From the NCBI RefSeq assembly GCF_039535095.1, contig NZ_BAAAWN010000001.1:3162001-3226000 (forward strand): a DNA stretch of 64,000 nucleotides. The letters run 5' to 3'. How positions within the stretch are numbered: position 1 is the stretch's first letter; each line of letters begins with the position of its first letter. Shown piece by piece: positions 26,141 through 37,522 of the stretch. A program made the position numbers and the translations under genes. The notes below the pieces were generated by a model. The model was not told where the DNA came from, searched no databases, and was given only the letters and a program-made list of their open reading frames with translations. The DNA comes from Arthrobacter ramosus. Lineage in GTDB: Bacteria > Actinomycetota > Actinomycetes > Actinomycetales > Micrococcaceae.

Positions 26141-28204
26141 CTAAGCCTTGGCTGAGTCGGCGTAAAGCCGTTCCAGCGCACCCCGCACCACTGAACGGTC
26201 CGTGGTGGGCCAGAAGGGCGGCAACGCTGCCCGGAGGAAGTTGCCATAGCGCTCGGTCGAAAGCCGTGAATCCAGGACTGCCACGACGCCCTTGTCCCCG
26301 GTTGAGCGGATGAGGCGGCCGGCCCCTTGGGCCAGCCGGATGGCCGCGTGCGTTGCCGAAACTGCCATGAAACCGTTGCCGCCGGCCTGCGCCACCGCGC
26401 GGGACCGTGCCGTCATCAGGGGATCGTCCGGACGAGGGAACGGTATCCGGTCAATCACTACCAGCCGGCATGAACCGCCTGGAACGTCAACGCCCTGCCA
26501 GAGGGACATGGTGCCGAACAGGCATGTGTCCTCCTCCTCGGCAAACTGCCTCACCAACGCGGCCATGGTCGATTCGCCTTGGCACAGGATGTCCATGTCC
26601 AGGCGTGATCGCATCGCTTCCGCCGCGTCCTCCGCCGCACGTCGGGAAGAAAAGAGGCACAAGGCTCCGCCGTGCGAGGCCTTGATGAGCTCTTCAAGTT
26701 CGTCAAGCGCTTCGGGCGAGGTGCCGCGCCCCGGCTTAGGCAGGTGCTTGGCGACGTACAGCATGCCCTGCTTCGGGTAGTCGAAGGGCGAGCCTACATC
26801 CACGCCTGTCCAGCTGGGGGCGCCTTGTCCGGTCAGGCCCAGCCCTCCGGCTGTGGCCTCGAATGCAGAGCCGATTGCCAAGGTGGCGGAGGTCAACACC
26901 ACGGTATGGCCTGCGAAGAGCCCTTCCCGGAGGCGTCCGGCAACGCTGAGCGGCGCGATATTGATGAGCGCGGGCGAATCCTCGTCGGGCGCCGTGTAGC
27001 CCTGCTGCGGATCAAAAGTACTGTTCCGGGAAAACCATACGACTTCCCGGTTTTCCCGCGCCGCGAGGAGCCGTTCGCACAGCTCGAGGATCAACATCAG
27101 CCGTGAGCGCGCGAGCTGGCGTCCGCCGTCGACCGCGTTGGACGAATCTCCCTTCGAATCGGAAAGCGCTGCACGGCAGGCTTCCCGGAGCTGGTCCACG
27201 CAATCAAGTTGCTCATCATTGAGCCCGTTGGGCAGGAGGCCGGACGGCGCACCGATGATCGCGAGTTCCAGGCGGTCCGCGACGGCGTTCAGCGCGTCCA
27301 CGGTGATGGCCGTGTGTTTGCGGGCGCTGGAGGCCGCGGCATGGATCATCGCCACGGACAGCTGCCCGGACACAGCCCCGGTCACCCGGTCCTGGAGCTC
27401 GTGGGCCTCGTCCACCACGACGACGTCGTATTCGGGCAACACGGCCAGGCCTTCGAAGGCGCTGACTGCGAGCATCGCGTGATTGGTGACCACGACGTCG
27501 GACTCCGCGGCACGGTGGCGGGCCAGCTCGCTGAAGCACTCCTCCGCCATGGGACACTTCTGAGCCCCGAGGCACTCCATCGAGGTGACGGATACCTGGC
27601 GCCAGGCCCGGTCCGTCACGCCCGGCATAAGTTCATCCCGGTCCCCCGTTGCGGTCTTCCCGGCCCACTCACGCAGCCGCAGGACTTCCTTGCCAAGCTG
27701 CGAGGCCGGGCCGCCGATGGCTGCGGCGAGATGCGGAACGCTCGTGTCCTCGCCGAGGGAGAACAACTGCCCCTCAGCAGGCTCCTCGCTGGGGAACCCG
27801 CCCTCCAGCTTGTGCCGGCAGACATAGTTGGCCCGGCCCTTGACCAGGGCGATGCTGACCGGGCGCTCCAGCTCCGGATTGATGGTTTCCAGGAGCCGGG
27901 GCAAATCCCGGCCCACGATCTGCGTCTGCAGGGCGAGGGTGGCCGTGGACACGAGCGTAGGCTTGTTGCTTTCCATCGCGTGCGCAATCAGCGGAATCAA
28001 GTACGCGAGGGACTTGCCCGTGCCTGTGCCCGCCTGGACCAGGAGGTGTTCGCCGGTCTCGATCGCCCGCGCCACCTGCCTGGCCATCTGGTGTTGGCCC
28101 GTGCGGTTTTGGCCGCCCATACCGGCAACGGCTTTGTCCAGGAGTTCGAGGGCGGTCCGTTCCCCCACGGTCTCGCCGCGCTCCCCCGCCTCTGGATCAA
28201 CCAT
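26141..28204 (-). CDS. dinG: ATP-dependent helicase, DinG family
   Basis: 687 aa XPD/DinG-like SF2 helicase. Walker A QAGTGTGKSLAYLIP, DEAH box VVVVDEAHEL, C-terminal motif VI AQGAGRLIRSTGD. Four cysteines in VCRHKL and MECLGAQKCPMAEECF fit the Fe-S cluster of the family, which unwinds 5'-3' at R-loops and forks. ATG at 28204 overlaps the hflX stop by 8 bases. Convergent with lexA. No SOS box seen directly before it. Confidence 0.92.
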   Translation of the reverse strand: MVDPEAGERGETVGERTALELLDKAVAGMGGQNRTGQHQMARQVARAIETGEHLLVQAGTGTGKSLAYLIPLIAHAMESNKPTLVSTATLALQTQIVGRDLPRLLETINPELERPVSIALVKGRANYVCRHKLEGGFPSEEPAEGQLFSLGEDTSVPHLAAAIGGPASQLGKEVLRLREWAGKTATGDRDELMPGVTDRAWRQVSVTSMECLGAQKCPMAEECFSELARHRAAESDVVVTNHAMLAVSAFEGLAVLPEYDVVVVDEAHELQDRVTGAVSGQLSVAMIHAAASSARKHTAITVDALNAVADRLELAIIGAPSGLLPNGLNDEQLDCVDQLREACRAALSDSKGDSSNAVDGGRQLARSRLMLILELCERLLAARENREVVWFSRNSTFDPQQGYTAPDEDSPALINIAPLSVAGRLREGLFAGHTVVLTSATLAIGSAFEATAGGLGLTGQGAPSWTGVDVGSPFDYPKQGMLYVAKHLPKPGRGTSPEALDELEELIKASHGGALCLFSSRRAAEDAAEAMRSRLDMDILCQGESTMAALVRQFAEEEDTCLFGTMSLWQGVDVPGGSCRLVVIDRIPFPRPDDPLMTARSRAVAQAGGNGFMAVSATHAAIRLAQGAGRLIRSTGDKGVVAVLDSRLSTERYGNFLRAALPPFWPTTDRSVVRGALERLYADSAKA

Positions 28205-29759
28205 TGCTGACGAACGACTCCAACTCGGCTGCCAGGTTCTCATGGACCATGGCCACCACGCGGGTGCCTTCCTCCTCATGCTCGAGGCTGAGGATTTCGG
28301 CGTCGGTGTTGTGCAGTTTGTTGATGAGCTCGCCCCGGTTGTACGGAATCAGAACCTCAAGGCGCACGCCGGGACGCGGAATGGCCTCGCTGATGGCTCC
28401 AAGGAGTTCGGCAATGCCCTGTCCTGTGCGGGTGGACACGACGACGTGGCGGGGCTCTTTTTGCTTGAGCCGCTCCACGACAAACGGATCCGCGACGTCC
28501 GCCTTGTTCAGGACAATGATTTCCGGGATCTTCCGGGCATCCACTTCGCTGAATACCGTGCGGACGGCCGCGATCTGGCCTTCCGGGTCGGGATGCGAAA
28601 CGTCCACGACATGGAGGATCAGATCGGCGTCGGCCACCTCTTCCAGCGTGGAGCGGAAAGCCTCCACGAGCTGGGTGGGCATCGAACGCACGAAACCGAC
28701 GGTGTCCGAGAGCGTGTAGCCGATCCCGTCAGGGGTCTGGGCCTTGCGGACCGTGGGATCCAGGGTGGCGAACAACGCGTTCTCCACGAGGACACCGGCA
28801 TCCGTCAGGCGGTTGAGCAGTGACGACTTTCCGGCATTCGTGTAACCGGCGATGGCGACCGAAGGAACGGCATTACGACGGCGGTTGGCCCGCTTGGTCT
28901 CGCGCGATGGCTTCATCGCGGCGATTTCACGCCGCAGTTTGGCCATGCGTGTGCGGATTCGACGGCGGTCCAGTTCGATCTTGGTTTCACCAGGACCACG
29001 GGAACCCATGCCTGCGCCGGCACCACCCACCTGGCCACCGGCCTGGCGGGACATGGAATCGCCCCAGCCACGCAGGCGCGGCAACAGGTATTCCAGCTGC
29101 GCCAGCTCAACCTGGGCTTTGCCCTCGCGGCTTTTGGCATGCTGGGCGAAGATGTCGAGGATCAACGTGGTGCGGTCCACCACCTTGACCTTGACGATGT
29201 CTTCAAGGCCGCGCCGCTGGGACGGTGCCAGTTCGGCGTCGACCACCACGGTGTCCGCACCGGTGGCCATCACGATGTCCTTGAGCTCTATGGCTTTGCC
29301 TGAGCCAAGGAACGTGCCGGGGTCCGGCTTCATGCGGCGCTGGACGATCCCGTCCAGGACTTCCGAGCCGGCCGTTTCGGCCAGGGCGGCAAGTTCCCTC
29401 AGGGAATTCTCGGCGTCGGCCAGGGTGCCTTCGGTCCAGAGGCCTGCCAGCACGACGCGCTCAAGGCGCAGCTGCCGGTATTCGACCTCGGTGACATCTT
29501 CAAGTTCCGTGGACAGGCCCGCTGTACGGCCCAGGGCCCGGCGTTCGGCCAGATCCTCTTGATCGCCGTCGTAGATGCTGTGTTCTTCGTCCAGGCGGGA
29601 AATCGCCTGGGCCTTGCCAAACACGCCCCGGGGTTCGTCGCGGTCCTGGACTATGGCAGGTGCGTCCTTGGAGAGAATCCGGTCGATGACAGCCTGGATT
29701 TCTTCAGGACTCATGTCCTGGGCGTCGGAATCGGGTCCGGTGTTCTTCTGCGTGGTCAT
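28197..29759 (-). CDS. hflX: GTPase HflX
   Basis: 520 aa. N-terminal HflX domain (about 80-280; RRMKPDPGTFLGSGKAIEL), coiled-coil linker with GAGMGSRGPGETKIELDRRR, then G domain: G1 AGYTNAGKSSLL, G3 DTVGFV, G4 LNKADV. Binds ribosomes and splits stalled or heat-damaged 70S. The ATG at 29759 has AAGGAG at 4 bases. Acidic N-terminal extension of about 60 residues. Co-directional with dinG, probably coupled. Confidence 0.95.
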   Translation of the reverse strand: MTTQKNTGPDSDAQDMSPEEIQAVIDRILSKDAPAIVQDRDEPRGVFGKAQAISRLDEEHSIYDGDQEDLAERRALGRTAGLSTELEDVTEVEYRQLRLERVVLAGLWTEGTLADAENSLRELAALAETAGSEVLDGIVQRRMKPDPGTFLGSGKAIELKDIVMATGADTVVVDAELAPSQRRGLEDIVKVKVVDRTTLILDIFAQHAKSREGKAQVELAQLEYLLPRLRGWGDSMSRQAGGQVGGAGAGMGSRGPGETKIELDRRRIRTRMAKLRREIAAMKPSRETKRANRRRNAVPSVAIAGYTNAGKSSLLNRLTDAGVLVENALFATLDPTVRKAQTPDGIGYTLSDTVGFVRSMPTQLVEAFRSTLEEVADADLILHVVDVSHPDPEGQIAAVRTVFSEVDARKIPEIIVLNKADVADPFVVERLKQKEPRHVVVSTRTGQGIAELLGAISEAIPRPGVRLEVLIPYNRGELINKLHNTDAEILSLEHEEEGTRVVAMVHENLAAELESFVSNG

Positions 29760-30147
29760 GGTCTCCTTTAGGGGTTCGGCATTTCCAGAATAGTGCCGAT
29801 TCGTCTCTTGTGGCGCGGAATTCGCGCAGGGCTGATGCCTGGCAAGGCTCTGCCGATGGCCTCGGACCTCCACCCGGACGGACTGCGCGGATTGCGTGCA
29901 CAGATCCCAGGAGGGGAAGGGGACGATCTGCTGAGTGTCCAGCCGCCAAAAAAGCGGCGTCTGGAACGGACCTGCCAAGGCGGAATGGCGCTGCAAATGA
30001 AGCAGGCCTGCGTCGCGGGCGGTGCCGGCTACTCAAAGATCAAGAACATGCGGATCAGACTATCAGACCCCGTCAAGCCCGGGTTGAACCGGCATGGAGC
30101 AGTGCGCGGTTTCCCTTGCCCGCTGCTGGCCACTAATCTGGCAAGCT
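29760..30147. other. Intergenic region between hflX and the methyltransferase
   Basis: 388 bp between divergent genes. It holds the hflX ribosome site and the TAATCT box at 30134-30139, 8 bases before the methyltransferase ATG. I see no further gene, repeat or SOS box in it. Confidence 0.5.
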
Positions 30148-30762
30148 ATGGAGTCTGCTCACTATTTCAGCGCACAGCCCGCGGGGCCGTTCAACCGCAA
30201 GCCCCTCACGGTGGAACTGGCCGGCGCGACCCGCCGGCTCCAGACATCGGGCGGCATCTTCAGCCCTGACGGGATCGACAAGGGAACAGCGATCCTGCTC
30301 TCCGAGGTTCCACCGCCGGCCCCGCAGGGAAATCTGCTGGACATCGGCTGCGGCTGGGGTCCCATTGCGTTGACGATGGGGCTCATGGCTCCGCACGCGC
30401 GCGTCCACGCCGTTGATGTCAACGAGCGCTGCGTCACCTTGACCAACGAGAATGCCGCCCTGCTGGAGCTCGGGAATGTCACAGCGAGCCTGCCCGACGA
30501 CGTCGACCCTGCCGTGATGTTCGACACCATCTGGTCAAACCCGCCCATCCGCATCGGCAAGGATGAACTCCACAACCTGCTGCTCAGGTGGCTGCCGCGG
30601 CTCGCTCCCGGTGGAAACGCCTGGCTTGTGGTGCAGAAAAACCTTGGAGCGGACTCGCTTCAGCGCTGGCTGGCCGATACCCTCGACGGTTCCTTCTCGG
30701 TATCCCGGGAAAATACGTCGAAATCCTTCCGCGTGCTGCGAATCAGGAAAGCGTCCCGCTAG
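30148..30762 (+). CDS. RsmC/RlmG-like class I methyltransferase
   Basis: 204 aa Rossmann methyltransferase. SAM motif I LDIGCGWGPIALTMG, acidic motif II (HAVDVNERC), and catalytic SNPPIRIGK, an NPP(F/I) motif typical of N2-guanine methyltransferases acting on rRNA. Single-domain form corresponding to the catalytic half of RsmC. Exact target (16S G1207 by analogy) unproven. Its 3' end overlaps the convergent dapF by 20 bp. Confidence 0.85.
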   Translation: MESAHYFSAQPAGPFNRKPLTVELAGATRRLQTSGGIFSPDGIDKGTAILLSEVPPPAPQGNLLDIGCGWGPIALTMGLMAPHARVHAVDVNERCVTLTNENAALLELGNVTASLPDDVDPAVMFDTIWSNPPIRIGKDELHNLLLRWLPRLAPGGNAWLVVQKNLGADSLQRWLADTLDGSFSVSRENTSKSFRVLRIRKASR

Positions 30763-31711
30763 CGACAATCACTGCGGGGCCGCTGAGTTCCACGTGTTCG
30801 CGACCGCTTTCTCCCGGGAAGAAGCGCACGCCGACGACGCCGCCCGGCACCTTGACGCGCCACGTGTCGGGAGCGCCTTCCCCGGCCCAGTGCCGGATGG
30901 CGACGGCGGCCGCGCAGGCACCGGTGCCGCACGATTGGGTCTCACCGACGCCGCGTTCGTGGACCCGCATGGTGATGTTGCCTATGCCATCGTGAACGAG
31001 GGGCTCCGCGGGAACCACGAATTCGACGTTGGTGCCGTTGGCCGGCTTGGGATCGACGATGGGTGCCTTGAAGAGCTGGGTGGATTTGAGCTCTGAAAGT
31101 TCGGCCAACGCCACTACAGTGTGCGGGTTGCCCATGCTGACAGAGAGGGCAGGCCGGGCGACTTCAAGACCGTCGGCGCTGACGAGGGAGTCCATGGCCT
31201 TGCTGGTGGCATCCTTGGGGAAAATGAACTCCCACGGACCCATGTCCACCGCATAGCCCTCAGCGGTCCGGACAATCTTCTTGATGCCGCCGCGCGTCCC
31301 GATGGTCAGGGATTCACCTGCGTTGAGGGTGACAAGGCCCTGCTCGATCAGGAATTGGACGAAGACGCGGACGCCGTTGCCGCACATCTCGGACAATGAG
31401 CCGTCGCCATTGCGGTAGTCCATGAACCACTCGGCATCGGAGTCAGCTTCGAGCAGCTGGAGGCCTTCGGGCAGGAATCTCGAAGGGACTGCTCGGATGA
31501 GCCCGTCTCCGCCGATGCCCAAGTGGCGGTCACAAAGCGCTGCGACCTGCTCAGGGGAGATCTGGTGCGCATCTTCGGGGTCCGCAATGAGGACGAAGTC
31601 GTTGCCTGTACCGTGCCCCTTGGAGAAGGCCAGCCCGTGAAGACCGGACGCGGGTACGGCACCGCTGGCAGCGGCAGGCTGCGGGGCGGAAAATGCAAGG
31701 GTTTCATCCAT
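30743..31711 (-). CDS. dapF: Diaminopimelate epimerase
   Basis: 322 aa PLP-independent racemase converting LL- to meso-diaminopimelate for lysine and peptidoglycan. Both catalytic cysteines are visible: SEMCGNGVRVF and QSCGTGACAAAVA. N-terminal GLAFSKGHGTGNDFVLI. Slightly longer than the usual 275 aa because of an N-terminal Ala-rich stretch. TAGCCT (31718-31723) lies 6 bases before the ATG. Downstream of miaB-miaA, the classical actinobacterial order. Confidence 0.96.
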   Translation of the reverse strand: MDETLAFSAPQPAAASGAVPASGLHGLAFSKGHGTGNDFVLIADPEDAHQISPEQVAALCDRHLGIGGDGLIRAVPSRFLPEGLQLLEADSDAEWFMDYRNGDGSLSEMCGNGVRVFVQFLIEQGLVTLNAGESLTIGTRGGIKKIVRTAEGYAVDMGPWEFIFPKDATSKAMDSLVSADGLEVARPALSVSMGNPHTVVALAELSELKSTQLFKAPIVDPKPANGTNVEFVVPAEPLVHDGIGNITMRVHERGVGETQSCGTGACAAAVAIRHWAGEGAPDTWRVKVPGGVVGVRFFPGESGREHVELSGPAVIVASGTLS

Positions 31712-31742
31712 GGCTCAAGGCTACCTGCACTAGGGGTTGCGC

Positions 31743-32684
31743 CTAAATCACCGACGCCGGGCTCGCGCAGATTTCTGCGGCTTTGGCCACCAAATCCGGA
31801 TCCTGCCAGTCGAGCCAATGGATCCGGGGGTCGGCCCGGAACCAGGTGAGCTGGCGCCGCGCGAATTGCCGGGTGGCCACGACGGTTTCTTCGGCCGCGG
31901 TAGCCGTATCGGACTCGCCGTCGAGGACCCTCAGGAACTGGGCATATCCCAGCGCCCGCGATGCCGTCTTGCCTTGTCGCAGCCCGGCGGCGTCCAGCCG
32001 CGCGACCTCCTCAAGAAGTCCCGCGTCGACCATCCCCAGGACTCGCGCGGCCAAACGCTCGCGCAGTACTCCGCGGTCGACGTCGAGCCCTATCTGTACG
32101 GCCGGCCGGAAGTACTCGCGCTTCGGCATGAAGGAGCTGAACGGACGCCCCGTGAGCTCGAAGACTTCCAGCGCGCGGATGACGCGGCGGGCGTCACCGA
32201 GCCTTCCGGCAGAAACGGGGTCGACGTGTTGAAGGCGTTCTTGGAGGCCCGAAAGACCGGATGATTCGTGCTCGTGCTCCAGCCGTTGCCGTACGCCAGG
32301 GTCCGTGCCGGGAAATTCCAGGACATCCAACGCGGCCCGGACGTAAAGGCCGGAGCCGCCCACCAGGATGGCACGCTTGCCGCGGTTGTGAATATCACGG
32401 ATGGCGGTCCGGCAGTCGGCTTGGAAAGCGGAGACGCTGGCTTCCTCGGTGACCTCCATCGTGTCCAGGAGGTGGTGGGGCACTCCCCTGCGTTCAGTGA
32501 CGCTGATCTTGGCCGTGCCGATATCCATTCCACGGTAGAACTGCATGGCATCGGCGTTGATGACCTCGCCGTCGATCGCGAGGGCGAGGTGGACGGCGAG
32601 ATCGGACTTACCGGAACCGGTGGGTCCGACGACGGCGATCACGGGCGGATTCGGATCAACTGATCCGGCCGGTACTGCTGTCAT
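31743..32684 (-). CDS. miaA: tRNA dimethylallyltransferase
   Basis: 313 aa. P-loop [18 protein letters not shown], catalytic Asp in [18 protein letters not shown], and zinc-free C-terminal [18 protein letters not shown]. Adds dimethylallyl to A37 of tRNAs; MiaB, the next enzyme, is directly upstream (6 bp gap). Confidence 0.96.
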   Translation of the reverse strand: MTAVPAGSVDPNPPVIAVVGPTGSGKSDLAVHLALAIDGEVINADAMQFYRGMDIGTAKISVTERRGVPHHLLDTMEVTEEASVSAFQADCRTAIRDIHNRGKRAILVGGSGLYVRAALDVLEFPGTDPGVRQRLEHEHESSGLSGLQERLQHVDPVSAGRLGDARRVIRALEVFELTGRPFSSFMPKREYFRPAVQIGLDVDRGVLRERLAARVLGMVDAGLLEEVARLDAAGLRQGKTASRALGYAQFLRVLDGESDTATAAEETVVATRQFARRQLTWFRADPRIHWLDWQDPDLVAKAAEICASPASVI

Positions 32685-32690
32685 GTCGGG

Positions 32691-34283
32691 CTAGCCGCGT
32701 CGCACGGGGAGCGACGGCATGCCGAGGGAGACGCCCTTCGACCCTGAAGAACCGATGCCGATGCCGGTGTCCGCGGCACTCGGTGCCGGAGCGCCACAGG
32801 AGTCGGCCTGCGAGCGGTCCCAAGCGTCGCCGGCACGGGAGCGCCTCAAGCTGTAGTCCGCCGTCGTCACCGGATCGGAGACGAGGTGGAAGGCAGCAGC
32901 CCCGGTGATCGTCACGGTGACGAAGTCGCCGGGCCGTGGGCTCTCTGCGCCTTCGGGCACGGAGAAGTGGACCAGCCGCTGGTCCTGGGAGCGGCCGGAC
33001 AAGCGATGCGTTTCTTCTGCCTTGCGTCCGGACTGGGCTGTGACGAGGAGTTCGACCCGGCGTCCGAGCTGTTTCGCGTTCTCCTCTGCCGCGATGCGGT
33101 CCTGGAGGGCGGTCAGCCGCTCGTAGCGTTCCTGGACAACGGCCTTGGGGAGCTGTTCCGGAAGCTCCGCGGCCGGGGTGCCTGGGCGCTTGGAGTACTG
33201 GAAGGTGAAGGCTGAGGCGAAGCGTGACTTCTCGACGACGTCGAGCGTGGCTTGGAAGTCCTCTTCCGTCTCGCCGGGGAAGCCCACGATGATGTCGGTG
33301 GTGATCGCAGCGTGGGGAATCTTGTCACGGACCTTGTCCAGGATGCCCAGGAACTTGGTGGAGCGGTAGGAGCGGCGCATGTCCTTGAGGACCTTGTCCG
33401 AACCGGACTGGAGTGGCATGTGCAACTGCGGCATGACGTTGGCGGTCTCGGCCATCGCGTCGATGACGTCGTCGGTGAAGGCGGCCGGGTGCGGGCTCGT
33501 GAAGCGGACACGCTCGAGGCCCTCGATGTCACCGCAGGCGCGGAGCAGTTTGGAGAAAGCCAGTCGGTCCCCGAATTCCACGCCGTAGGAGTTCACGTTC
33601 TGGCCGAGCAGGGTGACCTCGACGGCGCCGTCGTCCACCAACGCCTGGATTTCGGCCAGGATCTCGCCCGGACGGCGGTCCTTCTCCTTCCCGCGGAGCG
33701 AAGGCACGATGCAGAAGGTGCAGGTGTTGTTGCACCCGACGGAGATGGAAACCCAGCCCGAGTACACGGAGTCACGCTTGGTCGGCAAGGTGGAGGGAAA
33801 GACGTCCAGCGATTCCAGGATTTCGAGCTGTGCCTCGTTGTTGTGGCGGGCCCTGTCCAGCAACGCAGGCAACGCCCCCACATTGTGGGTGCCGAACACG
33901 GCATCCACCCACGGAGCCTTGCGCACGATGGTTTCGCGGTCCTTCTGCGCCAGGCATCCGCCTACGGCGATCTGCATGCCCGGATGGGCGGCCTTGACTT
34001 GCTTGAGTTCCCCGAGGTTGCCGTAAAGCTTGTTGTCGGCGTTCTCACGGACGGCGCAGGTGTTGAAGACCACGACGTCGGCGACACCGCCGTCGAAGGG
34101 CACGTATCCTGCATCCTCCAGGAGTCCTGCCATGCGCTCGGAGTCATGGACATTCATTTGGCAACCGAAGGTGCGGACCTGGTAGGTGCGCTTCACCCCG
34201 TGCTCGGGTGCGGGCTCGCTGACAGGGGCCGGAATGGGCTGCTGGACGGGGGCTGGTGCTGGTGCTGCGGAAGGGGAACTCAC
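32691..34283 (-). CDS. miaB: tRNA-2-methylthio-N6-dimethylallyladenosine synthase
   Basis: 530 aa methylthiotransferase. N-terminal Fe-S cysteines in [23 protein letters not shown] and VGGCLAQKD; radical SAM CxxxCxxC in [19 protein letters not shown] domain near the end. A Pro/Ala-rich N-terminal stretch precedes the UPF0004 domain, and a tail of about 60 residues after TRAM is not conserved. GTG at 34283 chosen: TACCCT (34290-34295) is 6 bases upstream. The frame stays open to 34496 but reads over the neighbouring gene. Confidence 0.95.
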   Translation of the reverse strand: MSSPSAAPAPAPVQQPIPAPVSEPAPEHGVKRTYQVRTFGCQMNVHDSERMAGLLEDAGYVPFDGGVADVVVFNTCAVRENADNKLYGNLGELKQVKAAHPGMQIAVGGCLAQKDRETIVRKAPWVDAVFGTHNVGALPALLDRARHNNEAQLEILESLDVFPSTLPTKRDSVYSGWVSISVGCNNTCTFCIVPSLRGKEKDRRPGEILAEIQALVDDGAVEVTLLGQNVNSYGVEFGDRLAFSKLLRACGDIEGLERVRFTSPHPAAFTDDVIDAMAETANVMPQLHMPLQSGSDKVLKDMRRSYRSTKFLGILDKVRDKIPHAAITTDIIVGFPGETEEDFQATLDVVEKSRFASAFTFQYSKRPGTPAAELPEQLPKAVVQERYERLTALQDRIAAEENAKQLGRRVELLVTAQSGRKAEETHRLSGRSQDQRLVHFSVPEGAESPRPGDFVTVTITGAAAFHLVSDPVTTADYSLRRSRAGDAWDRSQADSCGAPAPSAADTGIGIGSSGSKGVSLGMPSLPVRRG

Positions 34284-34305
34284 CAATCTAGGGTAGCCCC
34301 TCGGA

Positions 34306-35547
34306 CTAGTACCAGTTGAAGCCCATCTCATGCTGCCACGCGTTGCAGGGGGAACCGTAACGGTCGCGGATATAGCCGAGGCCCCAATCGATCTGGGTCC
34401 GGTAGTTGCTGAGCCAGTCACTGCCTGCCGAATAGTACTTGTCCGGGGGCAATGCCTGCGCAACTCCGTAGGCACCGCTGCTGGGATTGGTGGCATCTGT
34501 CATCCAGCTCGATTCCTGGGTCCACAGCAGGGACAGACACTGCATTTGGTCCTGGCCCCAGCCGTAGGCGCCGAGCCGGGAGGACGCATATTGCCGTGCA
34601 CCTGCGGGGTCGTTGACGACGTTTCCTCCGCCACCGCCTCCCCCGCCTCCGAAGCCGCCGCCGCCGCCTCCGCTGCTGATGGGCGGCTGGACGGGTTGCT
34701 GGGCTTGCCTGTTGGCTGCCGCCGCGGCGGCGTCGGCTTCCGCCTTGCGCTGTGCCGCCTCCCTCTTGGCCTCCTGGGCAGCCTGATAAGCGGCAAGCGC
34801 CACTTGGCCGTCCTGGTATTTCTGCGCAACAGCGGCAGAAGTGGAGGTCAAGGACGCGAGCTGGGCGACCATGGTCTTGCGCTGGCCGTCCGTGGCGGCA
34901 ACGCTGTCTTCGGCGGCGCGCCTGGCAGACTCCGCGGCCTGGGCCTTTGCCGCGGCGTCACTATCCAACTGGGCCAAGACATCCCGGGCAGCTTGTTCCT
35001 GCGCGGTTGCCGCGGCGGATGCCTGGGACGCGCTCAGCGCATCATCGTGCAGCTTCGCGGTGCGATCGAGAACCCTGTTCAGCAAGGCGAAATTTTGAAT
35101 GTTGTCTGGTGCGATGGCGGCATTCGCGAGGGACCAGGGCCCTGGATCGAAGCCGCCCGACTCGTATGCCTTGACAACCAGGGAAGAAGTGGCCTTCTTC
35201 AATGAATCCGCTTTTGCCTTGGCCTGTTGGGACGCCTCAGCCAGTTTCTGGGTCACCGCCTGCTGATGCTGCAGGGCGTCATGAGCCTTCGCGTACTCAG
35301 TTCCCGCCTTGATGGCTGCCGCGCCAAGCTCGCCGGACTTCTGTTGAAGGCCGGCCAATAACTGGTTGATGCGGTCCACTTCGGCACTTGCGGCAGCTTC
35401 GTTCCCCTGGGCCTGCTGTACCTCGGCCCAGCTCGGATAGCCCGACGGCGGGGCACCGTCGTCTGCGGAAGCCGGGCCTGCTTGGAGAAGCGAAGCGACA
35501 AGCAAGGGCACAATGATTGCCGAAAGCCGTAACGACAACGGATTCAT
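34306..35547 (-). CDS. Secreted coiled-coil protein with C-terminal transglycosylase-like domain
   Basis: 413 aa. Signal peptide ([20 protein letters not shown] ... ASADD), a long Ala/Gln/Lys-rich coiled coil (about 35-265), a Gly-rich hinge (about 295-315), and a C-terminal domain (about 320-413) with [21 protein letters not shown] and [14 protein letters not shown]. That C-terminal part resembles the lysozyme-like aggregation-promoting-factor/transglycosylase domain, with Glu in QESSW as candidate catalytic residue. Likely a cell-wall hydrolase whose coiled coil acts as regulatory or anchoring arm, as in RipA-like proteins. Exact activity inferred. Confidence 0.8.
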   Translation of the reverse strand: MNPLSLRLSAIIVPLLVASLLQAGPASADDGAPPSGYPSWAEVQQAQGNEAAASAEVDRINQLLAGLQQKSGELGAAAIKAGTEYAKAHDALQHQQAVTQKLAEASQQAKAKADSLKKATSSLVVKAYESGGFDPGPWSLANAAIAPDNIQNFALLNRVLDRTAKLHDDALSASQASAAATAQEQAARDVLAQLDSDAAAKAQAAESARRAAEDSVAATDGQRKTMVAQLASLTSTSAAVAQKYQDGQVALAAYQAAQEAKREAAQRKAEADAAAAAANRQAQQPVQPPISSGGGGGGFGGGGGGGGGNVVNDPAGARQYASSRLGAYGWGQDQMQCLSLLWTQESSWMTDATNPSSGAYGVAQALPPDKYYSAGSDWLSNYRTQIDWGLGYIRDRYGSPCNAWQHEMGFNWY

Positions 35548-35676
35548 TGGATCTGACCTGCTTCCCGACTCGGAACACTAGTCCAGAACCCTAGCCGACC
35601 GCCACCAAGAAGCCACCTAACCCCGCCGCCCGGGACAATACTCACAGGCAGCTCTCAGTTTCCCGGGCGACGCCGG

Positions 35677-36294
35677 CTAGCCGATGTCGTCGGCTTCAGG
35701 ACCACCGTGCGCCCTGGCATTGTGGGACACCGGCTCCCCCGCCAAGGCTTCGTCCAGTACCTCGCCAACAATCCGGAACGCCGCCGATGGTTGGTAACCC
35801 TTGCGGGCAAGCATCGATGCGAGCCGCCGGGTTTGCTTGTCGCGCTCGGTCCTGTCGGATAGCTCGCTTACGGCCCTCAAACGGCGCGCGACCAGGTCCC
35901 TGGCCGCGTTCCGCTCGTCGTCATCGCTCACTTGCGCGAGGGCTTTCTCCGCCGTTTCAGCGTCGATGCCTTTGTCCGCCAATTCGCGCCTCAGGGCACC
36001 CCGGGCGAGTTTCCTCGACTGCGCACGGCTGCGGACCCACATTTCGGCGAAATCGGCGTCATCAATGAGCCGGACTTCCTCGAAGCGGTCCAACACGGCT
36101 TCGGCTACGTCTTCCGGCACGTTCCGCTCAGCCAGTTTGCGCGCAAGCTGAAGCCTGCTTTTGGGCGAATTGGTCAGTTGACGGAGGACAATGGCCCGGG
36201 CAACTGCTTCCGGATTGGCTTCAGGGTCTGCTGCCACGGACGAATCCGCAGACGGACCCCAGGACCGGGAGTGGCCCTGGCGCTTAGCCGTCAA
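35677..36294 (-). CDS. recX: Regulatory protein RecX
   Basis: 205 aa all-helical RecX repeat protein ([41 protein letters not shown]), which limits RecA filaments. Starts with TTG at 36294, overlapping the end of recA by 11 bases, which suggests coupled translation at a low level. A GTG at 36237 is a less likely alternative. Confidence 0.93.
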   Translation of the reverse strand: MTAKRQGHSRSWGPSADSSVAADPEANPEAVARAIVLRQLTNSPKSRLQLARKLAERNVPEDVAEAVLDRFEEVRLIDDADFAEMWVRSRAQSRKLARGALRRELADKGIDAETAEKALAQVSDDDERNAARDLVARRLRAVSELSDRTERDKQTRRLASMLARKGYQPSAAFRIVGEVLDEALAGEPVSHNARAHGGPEADDIG

Positions 36295-37333
36295 CGGCCT
36301 TCAGCTTCGGAGATTTCTCGGCTTCGGCAGGCTTGACTACTCCGACGCCAAGCTTTTCCTTGATCAGCCGCTCGAGGTCCGCGGCCAACTCCGGGTTGTC
36401 GCGCAGGAAGCGGCGGGAGTTCTCCATGCCCTGACCCAGCTGGTCACCGTCATAGGTGAACCATGAACCCGACTTCTTGATGATGCCGTGCTCGACGCCC
36501 ATGTCGATGATGCCGCCCTCACGGGAAATGCCCTGCCCGTAGATAATGTCGAACTCCGCGATCTTGAAGGGCGGAGCCATCTTGTTCTTGACGATCTTGG
36601 CCTTGGTGCGGTTACCTACCGAATCCGCGCCTTCCTTCAGCGTCTGGATGCGTCGGACGTCGATGCGGATGGACGCGTAGAACTTGAGGGCCTTACCACC
36701 GGTGGTGGTTTCCGGAGAACCGAAGAAAACGCCGATCTTCTCACGGAGCTGGTTGATGAAGATAGCGGTCGTCTTGGTCTGGCTCAGTCGGCCGGTGATC
36801 TTACGCAGGGCCTGGCTCATAAGACGGGCCTGGAGGCCGACGTGGGAATCGCCCATTTCGCCTTCGATTTCAGCGCGGGGAACCAAAGCGGCGACGGAGT
36901 CGATCACGATGACGTCCAAGGAACCTGAGCCGATCAGCATGTCCATGATCTCGAGCGCCTGCTCACCGGTATCCGGCTGCGAAACCAGTAGCGCGTCGGT
37001 ATCGACGCCCAGTTTCGCCGCGTACTCGGGGTCGAGGGCGTGCTCGGCGTCGATGAAGGCTGCGATGCCGCCCTGGCGCTGGGCGTTGGCCACCGCGTGA
37101 AGCGCGACGGTGGTCTTACCTGAGGATTCCGGACCGTAGATTTCGACGACACGGCCACGAGGCAACCCGCCAATGCCAAGAGCGACATCCAAGGCGATGG
37201 AGCCGGTCGGAATGACCTCGATCGGCGCCCGGACTTCGTCCCCAAGGCGCATGACCGAGCCCTTGCCGAATTGCTTGTCGATCTGGGCAAGCGCTGCCTC
37301 GAGCGCCTTCTCACGATCCTGATTTGCCGCCAT
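36284..37333 (-). CDS. recA: Recombinase RecA
   Basis: 349 aa. Walker [17 protein letters not shown]-binding loops and MAW-type core ([39 protein letters not shown]). Drives strand exchange and LexA cleavage. ATG with AGAGGTG upstream. No intein. An SOS box lies 190 bp upstream. Confidence 0.99.
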   Translation of the reverse strand: MAANQDREKALEAALAQIDKQFGKGSVMRLGDEVRAPIEVIPTGSIALDVALGIGGLPRGRVVEIYGPESSGKTTVALHAVANAQRQGGIAAFIDAEHALDPEYAAKLGVDTDALLVSQPDTGEQALEIMDMLIGSGSLDVIVIDSVAALVPRAEIEGEMGDSHVGLQARLMSQALRKITGRLSQTKTTAIFINQLREKIGVFFGSPETTTGGKALKFYASIRIDVRRIQTLKEGADSVGNRTKAKIVKNKMAPPFKIAEFDIIYGQGISREGGIIDMGVEHGIIKKSGSWFTYDGDQLGQGMENSRRFLRDNPELAADLERLIKEKLGVGVVKPAEAEKSPKLKAVDG

Positions 37334-37522
37334 GGTTCACACCTCTGATGCTTTCTCGCTGTGGACTGGCCTGAACGGCCGCTTTCGTGTCTCATCCGAC
37401 GCTAGTACGAGCCGCTGACAATTTTGTGTGCGACTTCATCTATGTGGAAAACCACAGGATTCGAATGATGCGAAAAGCGGTCCGCCAGGATCAATTTTCC
37501 TCTGAAAGGAGCATAGCCTCAT

